From Acinetobacter parvus DSM 16617 = CIP 108168 (GTDB taxonomy: Bacteria; Pseudomonadota; Gammaproteobacteria; Pseudomonadales; Moraxellaceae): a stretch of 6,936 nucleotides of DNA. Made by a program: the position numbers and the translations under genes. The DNA is taken from the NCBI RefSeq assembly GCF_000368025.1, contig NZ_KB849212.1, positions 811,309 through 818,244 of the forward strand, read 5' to 3'. Each line of letters begins with the position of its first letter. Positions within the stretch are counted from its first letter, which is position 1. Shown here piece after piece: positions 1 to 6,090 of the stretch. The notes under the pieces were generated by a model, which searched no databases, was not told the origin of the DNA, and saw only the letters and a program-made list of their open reading frames with translations.

Positions 1-142
1 GCAAGGCTTTAGATGCAGAAGAAAGATTGCACGTTTGCTTTAAAATGATCGCAAGCATGATGAGCGAAAAGCACTTTAAATGTGACTTGTTCCATTTTAG
101 AGATTTGTTTAAGATAAGATATAACTCATTGAGATGTGTCAT
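1..142 (-). CDS. ISAba1 transposase, N-terminal 47 codons (partial at window edge)
   Basis: The start of a DDE transposase of the IS4 family, which would cut and rejoin the ISAba1 ends. It begins with ATG at 142 and reads MTHLNELYLILNKS, identical to the copy starting at 5743. Only the N-terminal DNA-binding part is in view; the catalytic Asp/Asp/Glu region lies beyond the left edge. No good Shine-Dalgarno sequence precedes the ATG, and the start codon sits between the arms of a 12-bp inverted repeat (121-132 and 181-192). The gene is co-directional with gntR-smc-zipA, so read-through from zipA would enter it in the sense direction. Whether the full gene is intact cannot be judged. Confidence 0.88.
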   Translation of the reverse strand, partial: MTHLNELYLILNKSLKWNKSHLKCFSLIMLAIILKQTCNLSSASKAL

Positions 143-192
143 AGTATTCGTCGTTAGAAAACAATTATTGTGACATTATTTCAATGAGTTAT
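121..192. repeat. 12-bp inverted repeat flanking transposase start (left ISAba1)
   Basis: ATAACTCATTGA at 121-132 and its exact reverse complement TCAATGAGTTAT at 181-192 are separated by 48 bp that contain the transposase start codon (140-142). A 2-nt bulge allows four further pairs. An mRNA that enters the element from outside would contain both arms and could fold over the start region. IS10 and IS50 are known to block transposase expression from read-through transcripts by this kind of fold-back. That it works this way in ISAba1 is my inference. Confidence 0.6.
154..181 (+). promoter_or_regulatory. ISAba1 outward promoter, left copy, antisense to zipA
   Basis: TTAGAA (154-159), a 16-bp spacer and TTATTT (176-181) match the published outward promoter of ISAba1, best known for raising expression of ampC and OXA carbapenemase genes downstream of the element. 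Transcription would start near 188, leave the element at 213 and run rightward into the 3' end of zipA on the opposite strand. Activity in this context is inferred. Confidence 0.8.
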
Positions 193-223
193 CTATTTTT
201 GTCGTGTACAGAGAAAAGATTGA

Positions 224-1216
224 TTAAACCGTTGCTTGATTTGGACGATAATCAATCACATGATGACGCCAATGCTCTTTCAACTGCGGCGTGAATTCAA
301 GATTGTTTTCATCGTAAACTTTACCATCAATCTCACGCGCAATTAAGCCTGCAATGCTGGTCATCATGTCATAGCCTGTCACCGCCTTGCTGTTTGGTAA
401 TGCAAGGAAAAATGCCAGACCCTGCACCTGTTCCGCAGACAATGTTTCCAGGTCAAAGCCCGCTGGGCCATTATCTGTGACGCGTAATACGGAGAACATC
501 AATGGGCTTGGCTCATCGGTGTTTTCATAACGATGGAAACATGACATTTCGCCAAAACGCAGGCCATATTTCAGCAATACCTTTAATGCTTTATCACCAG
601 ACAAAGCACGACGTGGATTTGGATAAACATTCAAAGCAATAATTTGCTCTGCTGTTGCCAAAGCACTTTCATCATCATAGCGTTGCTGTTCATGCAAATG
701 CACATCCAGAATATTACTTTCGCCATCAAACTCAGCAATCTCAACTGTTTCAATATTTGGGTTTAAGCTGAGCTGTGTTTCAGCTTTCTCATCCTGAGCT
801 TTTTCTGGCGTTGCTAAAAGTGCTTCAACTTCGTCTTGAGACTGCGATTCTAGCACTGTCTCTTGTTTATTTGCATCCGAAGTGAGCTTAACAACTGGCT
901 CAGGTTCAATCACAACATCAGTTTCAGTCGCTTTTACAATATTTTCCGCAGTAGCTATTTCAACTGGCGCTTTTGCTTCAATCGGTGCCGTGTTAAAACT
1001 TGGCTCAACACGGTTGGTTGCAGCGGTAACCACATCATTTTGCAAAATCTGATCCCTTACATGACGAGGAATCACAGGTTGCTGACTTTCAGGGTTAACA
1101 TGAAGATCTGCTTCTAGTGAAAGCTCAACTGGTTTTGGTTTTCTTAAAATCATGATCAAACCAACGAGCATAATCACAACGGCGACAACAATGCCTATTA
1201 TTGTATTCATTTCCAT
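224..1216 (-). CDS. zipA: Cell division protein ZipA
   Basis: ZipA is an inner-membrane protein of the divisome that binds the FtsZ C-terminal tail and anchors and bundles the Z-ring. At 330 aa it is close to E. coli ZipA (328). Residues 4-24 form one hydrophobic segment (IIGIVVAVVIMLVGLIMIL), followed by a basic RKPKP stretch, as expected for an N-out, C-in anchor. Residues about 30-185 are a low-complexity acidic linker rich in Glu, Val, Ala and Pro. Residues about 190-324 form the FtsZ-binding domain, with LKYGLRFGEMSCFHRY, PLMFSVLRV and FDLETLS visible. I start it at ATG 1216 because GGAG lies 7 nt upstream; a TTG five codons further out lies inside smc and has no comparable site, and a second ATG two codons in is too close to a ribosome site. 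It begins 1 bp after the smc stop, so translational coupling is likely. ligA normally follows zipA in these bacteria, but here ISAba1 begins 10 bp after the stop. Confidence 0.95.
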   Translation of the reverse strand: MEMNTIIGIVVAVVIMLVGLIMILRKPKPVELSLEADLHVNPESQQPVIPRHVRDQILQNDVVTAATNRVEPSFNTAPIEAKAPVEIATAENIVKATETDVVIEPEPVVKLTSDANKQETVLESQSQDEVEALLATPEKAQDEKAETQLSLNPNIETVEIAEFDGESNILDVHLHEQQRYDDESALATAEQIIALNVYPNPRRALSGDKALKVLLKYGLRFGEMSCFHRYENTDEPSPLMFSVLRVTDNGPAGFDLETLSAEQVQGLAFFLALPNSKAVTGYDMMTSIAGLIAREIDGKVYDENNLEFTPQLKEHWRHHVIDYRPNQATV

Positions 1217-1217
1217 A

Positions 1218-4200
1218 CTAGGACTCCGCAACTAACCCGTATTCTTTTGCCTGTTCTAAATCCACAGTCACTAATTTTGATGTGCCTGGCTCTGGCATGG
1301 TCACTCCAAGTAAATCAGTTGCCATTGTCATTGCCAATTTATTATGTGTAATGTAAATGAATTGCACTTGTTCAGAAAGCTCTTTTACCAAATTACAATA
1401 CCGCTGTACGTTGGCGTCATCAAGTGGTGCATCCACCTCATCCAATACACAGAAAGGCGCAGGGTTTAGCCTAAAGATAGCAAACACCAACGCCAATGCC
1501 GTTAGGGCCTTTTCACCACCTGACAATAATGCCAGAGAACTGTTACGTTTACCTGGCGGACGCGCCATTAATTTCACCCCAGACTGCCAGTCATCCTCAA
1601 GGCTGAGGGTCGCCTCACCGCCATTAAACACTTTTGGAAACAAAAGTTGCAGCTCTTGATTGACCTGGTCAAAAGTGGTCATAAACAGCTTTCGTGTTTC
1701 CTGATCAATACTCTTCATGGCATCCTTGAGCTGATCAACCGTATTTCGCAGATCTTGCATCTGATGGTTCAACTCATCAAAACGCTGGGACACTTCTTCG
1801 TATTCTTGTGAAGCTGCCAAATTCACAGCACCGATTTTCTCAAATTGTTGCTGGGCTTTTTCAAGTTTTTGCTGATGATCTTTCATTTCTATCGTCAGGT
1901 CAGATAAAGCTTCCGCATTGAGTTCTTTCAGCTGTTCCAGATAATGTTCACGATCTGATTTTGCTGCCTGCCAAGCCAAGCGCTTTTGTTCCAACTGTTC
2001 ACGCACCTGCTCATCTTTTTGCTGTGCCTGATGACGCTGTTCAGTCAGTTGCTGCTGTTTCTCTTGTACTTGATTGAGTTCCAGCTGCCATTCATTCCAG
2101 GTTTTTTGCAGTTTTTCGGTTTGTTGAAATTGCGCCTTAAACTGTGATTCAAGATTTGGCAATTCCAGTTGAATTGGGTCAACAAATTTCTTCGCCTGCT
2201 CAATCTGCTCAATGATTTGTCGATACTGCGTTTTCAGGAATGAGATATCTTTTTCTAACAACTCAATTTGCTGATTGGCTTGAGAGGTCTGACGGCGCAG
2301 ATTTTCACGTTGCTGCTGCTGTTGGGTCAGCTGTTGTTGTTGCTCATCCAATTGTTCATTTAGATTTTCGACCTGAAACTGCAAAGTCTTATAGTTGGGT
2401 AACACTGCTTCCAATTTAATTGCTAAAGCATGCAGGTCAATTTCCAGATCATCCCGCTGCATGGCATCTTCTTCAAGCTGCACATCCAGTTGTTTCAACT
2501 GATCTGCCAGTTGCTGTTGCTGCAACACAAATGCCTGTGCGGTACTTTGTAATTTAGCAATTTGCACATCGAGTTGTTGTAATTCTTTTTGCTTCTGCTT
2601 CAAACCTTGTTGTTGCTGTTGCAACGTCTGTTGTTGCTGTTGCAAACTTTGCTGCTGTTGTGAAAACTGGCTTTCCAGATCAAGTAATTGTGGCTGCTGC
2701 TGTGCCAGTTGCTGCTCAATTTCTTCTAAACGCACTTGATGACTGAGCATCCCTTGTGCAGTCTGGCTCTCTTCATCGTAGTGCAACGCAATAACCCAGT
2801 CCGCACCGACATGATAACCATCCAGCGTTAAAATGGATTGTGCCTGATTGAGATCCGACTGATGATGCAATGCTATTGCCAAATTTTCTGCCACAGCAAC
2901 ATTGGCCCACAGTGAAGATTGTGGTGCTTCAATCCATGCACTTAAAAAAGCGAGTCCTGCAACTTGAACAGGCGGCCGTTGTGATGATTTTAACTGTCGT
3001 GCGATACCTTCTTGAAAGGCTTGCTCTTTCTCAATCAAATGCGCTTGCAACCACTTGGCTAAGAACTTCTCAATAATGCATGCATGCACTTTAGCTTGAG
3101 CAGTTAAACGCAAGTTTTGCATTAATCGAACGATATCTTGGTTCTGTTTGGGACTCTGCTTTGCCACCAATTGATTCAGGTTCTTTTGTTCAGCCAATAA
3201 CACCTGAATCTCTGTTTTTAAACTCTGTGCATCAGTCTTGTTTAAATGTTGCTGATCCTCCTGGCTTTGTAGATTTTGCTGTAGCTGTTCAATCGCTGTT
3301 TCCAGTTCAACAATCTCTCGTTGCAACTGCTGCTGTAACTGTTCCAGTTGCGCTTGCTCATCATCCTGAACCTGAGCACGAATCTGGCCGCTTTGCTTTT
3401 GTAAGGTCTGCTTTTGCTGTTCAATCCGCAGTACATTTTTGCTTAGTTGCTCAATCTGTGCCGCCATTTGCAGCTTTTGTTGTTGCTGCTTTTCAACTTG
3501 GGTTTTAAGTTGTTCAAATTGCTGTTGTGCCTGCTTGTGTTGTGCCTGAACATCGGTAAAATTTTGCTCGGCGGCTTGGGTCTGCTGTTCCAGCTCAAGC
3601 AATTGCTCATTTTGCTCATCAAACTGCGTGGTTAAGGTTTCAACCTGCAACTCGGATAACTGCAAACGCTCCTTGGTTTGTACTTTTTGCTGTTCAAGCT
3701 GAACCAAGCTGCTGCTGTTTTGCTGCAATAAACTCTGTTTTTGCTCCAGCGTCATTTTCAATTCAGCTAGTTTCTTCTCTGCCTGTTGCCACTCCTGTTG
3801 CAATGGTGAAGACTGCTGAATCAACCGCTGGAATAAAGCACTTGTGGCTTCAAGATCATGTTCAATCGTATGTGAATCTGAACGAACCAACTTAAATTGT
3901 TCACCTAACGTGGTCATTTCAACTGTATATTCTTGTTGTAGCTTTTGACTTTGATTGGCTTGGAACGAAAGGATTTCGATTTTTAAGATTCGGATTTGGC
4001 TTTCTAAAGTTTTGTATTGAATTGCGGCTTCAGACTGACGCTTCAAGGTTCTGAGCTGTGATTTTAATTCAGCCGCTATATCCTCCAAACGAGCTAAGTT
4101 TTGCTCAGTATGTTCTAAATGCTGCAAAGTCTCACGACGACGTGCTTGATAGCGAGATACACCAGCAGCTTCTTCAATAAACACTCGCATTTCTTCAGGC

Positions 4201-4667
4201 TTGGCATCAACCAAACGGTTAATCATGCCCTGCTCAATCACCGCATAAGAACGCGGCCCTAGACCCGTTCCTAGAAAAATATCGGTAATATCACGACGGC
4301 GGCATCGTGTGCCATTCAAGAAATATTCTGATTTACCTTCACGTGTAACCTGACGACGCACCGCAAGCTCGTTATAGGCATTATAAGCGCCACCTAATTT
4401 TCCATATGTATTATCGAAACGAAGTTCTACACTGGCAAGACCGACAGGTTTACGCTTGGATGTTCCTGTAAAAATCACATCCTGCATGCTACCACCACGC
4501 AACTGACGTGCATTAGATTCGCCCATCACCCAGCGAATGGCATCAATCACATTCGATTTTCCGCAACCGTTTGGGCCAACGACCGCAGTACGATTGGCCT
4601 TAAAATTTAAAGTGGTACTATCGGCAAAAGATTTAAAGCCTGAAAGTTTTAAACTGCTTAAACGCAT
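1218..4667 (-). CDS. smc: Chromosome segregation ATPase SMC (condensin subunit)
   Basis: SMC dimers, with ScpA and ScpB, extrude and hold DNA loops to compact and help segregate the chromosome. The protein has 1149 aa, normal for bacterial SMC. Visible parts: Walker A GPNGCGKS (31-38), R-loop RGG near 57, Q-loop Gln146 (VIEQG), first coiled-coil arm about 172-510, hinge about 515-655, second arm about 655-940, GAVNLAA (946-952), ABC signature LSGGEK (1048-1053), and Walker B VLDEVDAPLDD with Asp1076 and catalytic Glu1077. All ATPase residues are present, so I expect a working enzyme. The arms are unusually rich in glutamine, with runs up to QQQQQ. The hinge C-terminal half (SILTLDGYHVGADWV, then GMLSHQ) fits the gammaproteobacterial pattern, but the usual GWE-x-AVE motif near residue 530 is not seen. 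Start is ATG 4667, 24 bp after the gntR stop; only a distant AGGT (13 nt away) precedes it, so translation may rely on coupling. No scpA or scpB is in view. Confidence 0.97.
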   Translation of the reverse strand: MRLSSLKLSGFKSFADSTTLNFKANRTAVVGPNGCGKSNVIDAIRWVMGESNARQLRGGSMQDVIFTGTSKRKPVGLASVELRFDNTYGKLGGAYNAYNELAVRRQVTREGKSEYFLNGTRCRRRDITDIFLGTGLGPRSYAVIEQGMINRLVDAKPEEMRVFIEEAAGVSRYQARRRETLQHLEHTEQNLARLEDIAAELKSQLRTLKRQSEAAIQYKTLESQIRILKIEILSFQANQSQKLQQEYTVEMTTLGEQFKLVRSDSHTIEHDLEATSALFQRLIQQSSPLQQEWQQAEKKLAELKMTLEQKQSLLQQNSSSLVQLEQQKVQTKERLQLSELQVETLTTQFDEQNEQLLELEQQTQAAEQNFTDVQAQHKQAQQQFEQLKTQVEKQQQQKLQMAAQIEQLSKNVLRIEQQKQTLQKQSGQIRAQVQDDEQAQLEQLQQQLQREIVELETAIEQLQQNLQSQEDQQHLNKTDAQSLKTEIQVLLAEQKNLNQLVAKQSPKQNQDIVRLMQNLRLTAQAKVHACIIEKFLAKWLQAHLIEKEQAFQEGIARQLKSSQRPPVQVAGLAFLSAWIEAPQSSLWANVAVAENLAIALHHQSDLNQAQSILTLDGYHVGADWVIALHYDEESQTAQGMLSHQVRLEEIEQQLAQQQPQLLDLESQFSQQQQSLQQQQQTLQQQQQGLKQKQKELQQLDVQIAKLQSTAQAFVLQQQQLADQLKQLDVQLEEDAMQRDDLEIDLHALAIKLEAVLPNYKTLQFQVENLNEQLDEQQQQLTQQQQQRENLRRQTSQANQQIELLEKDISFLKTQYRQIIEQIEQAKKFVDPIQLELPNLESQFKAQFQQTEKLQKTWNEWQLELNQVQEKQQQLTEQRHQAQQKDEQVREQLEQKRLAWQAAKSDREHYLEQLKELNAEALSDLTIEMKDHQQKLEKAQQQFEKIGAVNLAASQEYEEVSQRFDELNHQMQDLRNTVDQLKDAMKSIDQETRKLFMTTFDQVNQELQLLFPKVFNGGEATLSLEDDWQSGVKLMARPPGKRNSSLALLSGGEKALTALALVFAIFRLNPAPFCVLDEVDAPLDDANVQRYCNLVKELSEQVQFIYITHNKLAMTMATDLLGVTMPEPGTSKLVTVDLEQAKEYGLVAES
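1224..1227 (-). promoter_or_regulatory. zipA ribosome binding site inside smc
   Basis: GGAG on the minus strand lies 7 nt before ATG 1216, within the last codons of smc. It decides the zipA start in favour of ATG 1216 over the upstream TTG at 1231. Confidence 0.7.
2608..2649 (-). repeat. Two 21-bp tandem units encoding Gln heptads in SMC arm
   Basis: Units 2608-2628 and 2629-2649 share their first 17 bases (TGTTGTTGCTGTTGCAA on the + strand) and differ only at the end. Each encodes a seven-residue step of the second coiled-coil arm, giving Leu at 675, 682, 689 and 696 with QQQQQ between the first three. The register is kept, so this is a coiled-coil extension by heptad duplication or slippage rather than a disruption. 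Confidence 0.75.
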
Positions 4668-4691
4668 AACGCCGTGTTTTGACCTAAAAAA

Positions 4692-5387
4692 TTAGCGGCG
4701 TGAGCGTCTTGCCCAAGCCAATTCAATCTGTTTCATTCGTGTTAGAGATTCCAACACAAGGTTGCGCAAGTGTCGACAAAAATCTTCCATAAATAAAGCG
4801 GCTTGTTGTGATTTTCGGATCAAAATAGCATCAATCACCAGCTTAAACAGGGTAAACGATTCCTGTAGCTCACGGCGAGAGGTGTTTAAGGTTAAAAAAT
4901 AGCTACGGCGTAACGATGGCAACAGTTCCTTGTAAAACTGCATTATGTAGGGATTCGCCACCATCTCCTGCTGTTCAGCCAGATATTTAAAGATAGCATC
5001 ATAAAACTTCTCAATATCCCCAGCACGGACAAACTCCATCAGTTGGTCTAACAAGGCCTGTAGCTGTTCTGCCTCATTGACCCGCCAGGTCTCACTAATC
5101 CGCTGCACAATATGGCCCAACACCATCACATTGGTGTCAAACAGTGCCTTGACCTGCTGGGCCGACATTTCAGAGACAATTGCGCCACGGCGTGGAAAAA
5201 TTTCAATTAAATAGGTACGCTCCAGCAATAACAATGCTTCACGGACAGAGCCACGGCTGACATCCAACTCTTTCGCAATGCGCAGCTCCTGAATACGTTC
5301 GCCTTCAACCAGCTCGCCGCTAATAATTTGTTCACTAATGTATTTTGCAATCTGTTCAGAAAGACTATCAGCCTCTTCGAGATTCAT
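4692..5387 (-). CDS. GntR-family transcriptional regulator, FadR/FCD-like
   Basis: A 231-aa DNA-binding regulator. Residues about 8-72 form the winged helix-turn-helix of the GntR family (SLSEQIAKYISEQI, GERIQELRIAKEL, recognition helix VSRGSVREAL at 43-52, wing FPRRGAIV). Residues about 78-220 are helical and fit the FCD-type effector domain in length and pattern (LFDTNVMVLGHIV). The His residues that bind metal in many FCD proteins are not where I expect them: the usual FH is FK (133-134), and the EH of the later helix appears as TL (179-180). The effector is unknown and may be metal-independent, as in E. coli FadR. I chose ATG 5387 because GAGGGG lies just upstream; an in-frame TTG at 5423 has no ribosome site. 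It lies directly before smc, 24 bp apart, so it probably heads the operon. A GntR-type palindrome upstream suggests autoregulation. The family is sure; the regulated pathway cannot be named. Confidence 0.88.
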   Translation of the reverse strand: MNLEEADSLSEQIAKYISEQIISGELVEGERIQELRIAKELDVSRGSVREALLLLERTYLIEIFPRRGAIVSEMSAQQVKALFDTNVMVLGHIVQRISETWRVNEAEQLQALLDQLMEFVRAGDIEKFYDAIFKYLAEQQEMVANPYIMQFYKELLPSLRRSYFLTLNTSRRELQESFTLFKLVIDAILIRKSQQAALFMEDFCRHLRNLVLESLTRMKQIELAWARRSRR

Positions 5388-5390
5388 GAG

Positions 5391-5396
5391 CCCCTC
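5391..5396 (-). promoter_or_regulatory. gntR ribosome binding site deciding the start
   Basis: GAGGGG on the minus strand places its GAGG core 5 nt before ATG 5387. The alternative TTG at 5423 is preceded by an A-rich stretch without a Shine-Dalgarno match, so the shorter 231-aa form is preferred over 243 aa. Confidence 0.7.
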
Positions 5397-5458
5397 GCTA
5401 TCTTTGTTATAAGCATTATTCAATGCTGTTTGCGCTTTTTTGTTTTAACTGATTTCGT

Positions 5459-5487
5459 TGTATAAATTCTATATCATTGTCTAACAA
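5459..5487 (-). promoter_or_regulatory. Candidate native promoter of gntR-smc-zipA
   Basis: On the minus strand TTGTTA (5482-5487), a 17-bp spacer and TATACA (5459-5464) form a plausible sigma-70 promoter, each box matching 4 of 6 consensus bases. Transcription would start near 5452, giving a leader of about 65 nt to ATG 5387. The -35 box lies inside the palindrome at 5476-5488. The rest of the 248 bp between gntR and ISAba1 (about 5490-5671) is AT-rich and holds no gene or clear terminator that I can support. Confidence 0.45.
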
Positions 5488-5488
5488 T
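5476..5488. promoter_or_regulatory. Candidate GntR/FadR-type operator (13-bp palindrome)
   Basis: ATTGTCTAACAAT is a perfect 5-3-5 inverted repeat. Its core TTGTctaACAA fits the TnGTnnnACnA pattern recognised by FadR/FCD-subfamily GntR regulators (PdhR and LldR sites are of this kind). It covers the -35 box of the candidate promoter, 88 bp upstream of the gntR start, which suggests repression of its own operon. A weaker relative, TTGCCCGACAA, lies at 5594-5604 and breaks the pattern at one fixed position. Binding is inferred. Confidence 0.55.
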
Positions 5489-5692
5489 TTTATTGCTTTT
5501 TAAGCCAATCGTTCTAAAAAAACCTGATTTGATCCCGAATATACAGATAAAACCCATCTTTTCTATTTTTAATATCAGCCATTTATCTGCTTTTTGCCCG
5601 ACAACCATATATCTGAAAGTTGAAATTCTATCGATTTTTTGTTGATATAAGTCACATAAAAGAATATTTTTCTCTGTACACGACAAAAATAG

Positions 5693-5764
5693 ATAACTCA
5701 TTGAAATAATGTCACAATAATTGTTTTCTAACGACGAATACTATGACACATCTCAATGAGTTAT
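5693..5764. repeat. 12-bp inverted repeat flanking transposase start (right ISAba1)
   Basis: ATAACTCATTGA (5693-5704) and TCAATGAGTTAT (5753-5764) enclose 48 bp that include the transposase ATG at 5743. This is the same structure as in the left copy and is therefore a fixed part of the element. The left arm also touches the outward promoter -10 box at 5704-5709. Confidence 0.6.
5704..5731 (-). promoter_or_regulatory. ISAba1 outward promoter, right copy, facing gntR-smc-zipA
   Basis: On the minus strand TTAGAA (5726-5731), 16 bp and TTATTT (5704-5709) form the documented ISAba1 outward promoter. Transcripts would begin near 5697, leave the element at 5672 and reach ATG 5387 after a leader of about 310 nt, crossing the native promoter and the palindromic operator. 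It could add a second, sense-oriented input to gntR-smc-zipA. The site is seen directly; the effect is inferred. Confidence 0.8.
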
Positions 5765-6090
5765 ATCTTATCTTAAACAAATCTCTAAAATGGAACAAGT
5801 CACATTTAAAGTGCTTTTCGCTCATCATGCTTGCGATCATTTTAAAGCAAACGTGCAATCTTTCTTCTGCATCTAAAGCCTTGCCCATCAAGTGCTTACC
5901 ACAATCATTTTATCGGCGTATGCAGCGCTTCTTTGCAGGTCAGTATTTTGATTATCGTCAAATTTCTCAGTTGATTTTCAATATGTTTTCATTCGACCAA
6001 GTGCAACTGACTTTAGATAGAACCAATTGGAAATGGGGAAAACGAAATATTAATATCCTGATGCTCGCAATCGTTTATCGTGGAATAGCG
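5743..6090 (+). pseudogene. ISAba1 transposase, truncated after codon 116
   Basis: The N-terminal third of the IS4-family DDE transposase, starting MTHLNELYLILNKS and ending MLAIVYRGIA. Residue Asp92 (LTLDRTNW) is the probable first catalytic Asp. The second Asp and the Glu, with the rest of a protein of about 370 aa by my recollection, are missing because an IS3-family element enters at 6091. A TGA formed at the junction (6091-6093) stops the frame. This copy cannot make active transposase, but its left end can still serve as a substrate for transposase made elsewhere, and its outward promoter is intact. Confidence 0.9.

Larger units (their letters stand above)
1..213 (-). mobile_element. 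ISAba1, left end, partial (runs off window start)
   Basis: This is the left terminal part of an IS4-family, IS10-group element that I recognise as ISAba1. The outer end reads CTCTGTACACGAC on the minus strand. The internal stretch CGACGAATACTATGACAC, known to me as a commonly used ISAba1 primer site, lies at 136-153 on the minus strand. The segment is the exact reverse complement of 5672-5884. A full ISAba1 is about 1.18 kb, so only about one fifth is visible. The element ends at 213, 10 bp beyond the zipA stop codon. The 9 bp next to it (214-222, AAAAGATTG) would be one half of the 9-bp target duplication usual for ISAba1, but the other half is outside the window. The family call is firm; completeness of the copy is unknown. 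Confidence 0.93.
5672..6090 (+). mobile_element. ISAba1, left part, interrupted by an IS3-family element
   Basis: A second ISAba1 left end, starting CTCTGTACACGAC and inverted relative to the copy at 1-213; the two are identical for the whole 213 bp that can be compared. The element is broken after about 419 bp at 6090/6091, where an IS3-family end begins with TG. The flanking 9 bp on the left (5663-5671, AATATTTTT) differ from those beside the other copy, as expected whether the two inserted separately or as the inner ends of a composite unit. The remainder of the element, if still present, would lie beyond the right edge. Confidence 0.93.

Noticed and set aside
863..1117. 84-aa plus-strand frame opposite zipA
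   Set aside because: It lies fully within the zipA linker on the other strand, has no recognisable domain, and is not needed to explain the sequence. The left ISAba1 promoter could transcribe it, but nothing suggests translation.
3077..3088. TGCATGCATGCA palindrome as a regulatory site
   Set aside because: It lies inside smc codons far from any start; it is noted only as a possible slippage or deletion spot.
2281..3600. CAG/CAA-rich repeats as a CRISPR-like or structural DNA array
   Set aside because: The repetition follows codons of Gln-rich heptads in one open frame, without constant repeats and unique spacers.
3161..3635. Plus-strand frames of 115 and 62 aa over the smc coiled-coil region
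   Set aside because: They are antisense shadows of Gln/Leu-rich codons, shown by leucine-rich and low-complexity translations opposite a clear SMC coding frame.
5474..5701. 75-aa minus-strand reading frame starting inside the ISAba1 end and running into the gntR upstream region
   Set aside because: Its ATG (5699-5701) lies upstream of the expected outward transcript start near 5697, has no ribosome site, and the protein resembles no family. It crosses an IS boundary by chance.
5701..5729. Inward transposase promoter (TTGAAA with a -10-like TTTTCT)
   Set aside because: The -10 box matches only 3 of 6 bases and no extended -10 is present, so I do not list it as a feature.
1..6090. Claim of a proven composite transposon carrying smc and zipA
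   Set aside because: Outer IS ends and outer target duplications are not in the window, so this remains only one of several explanations.
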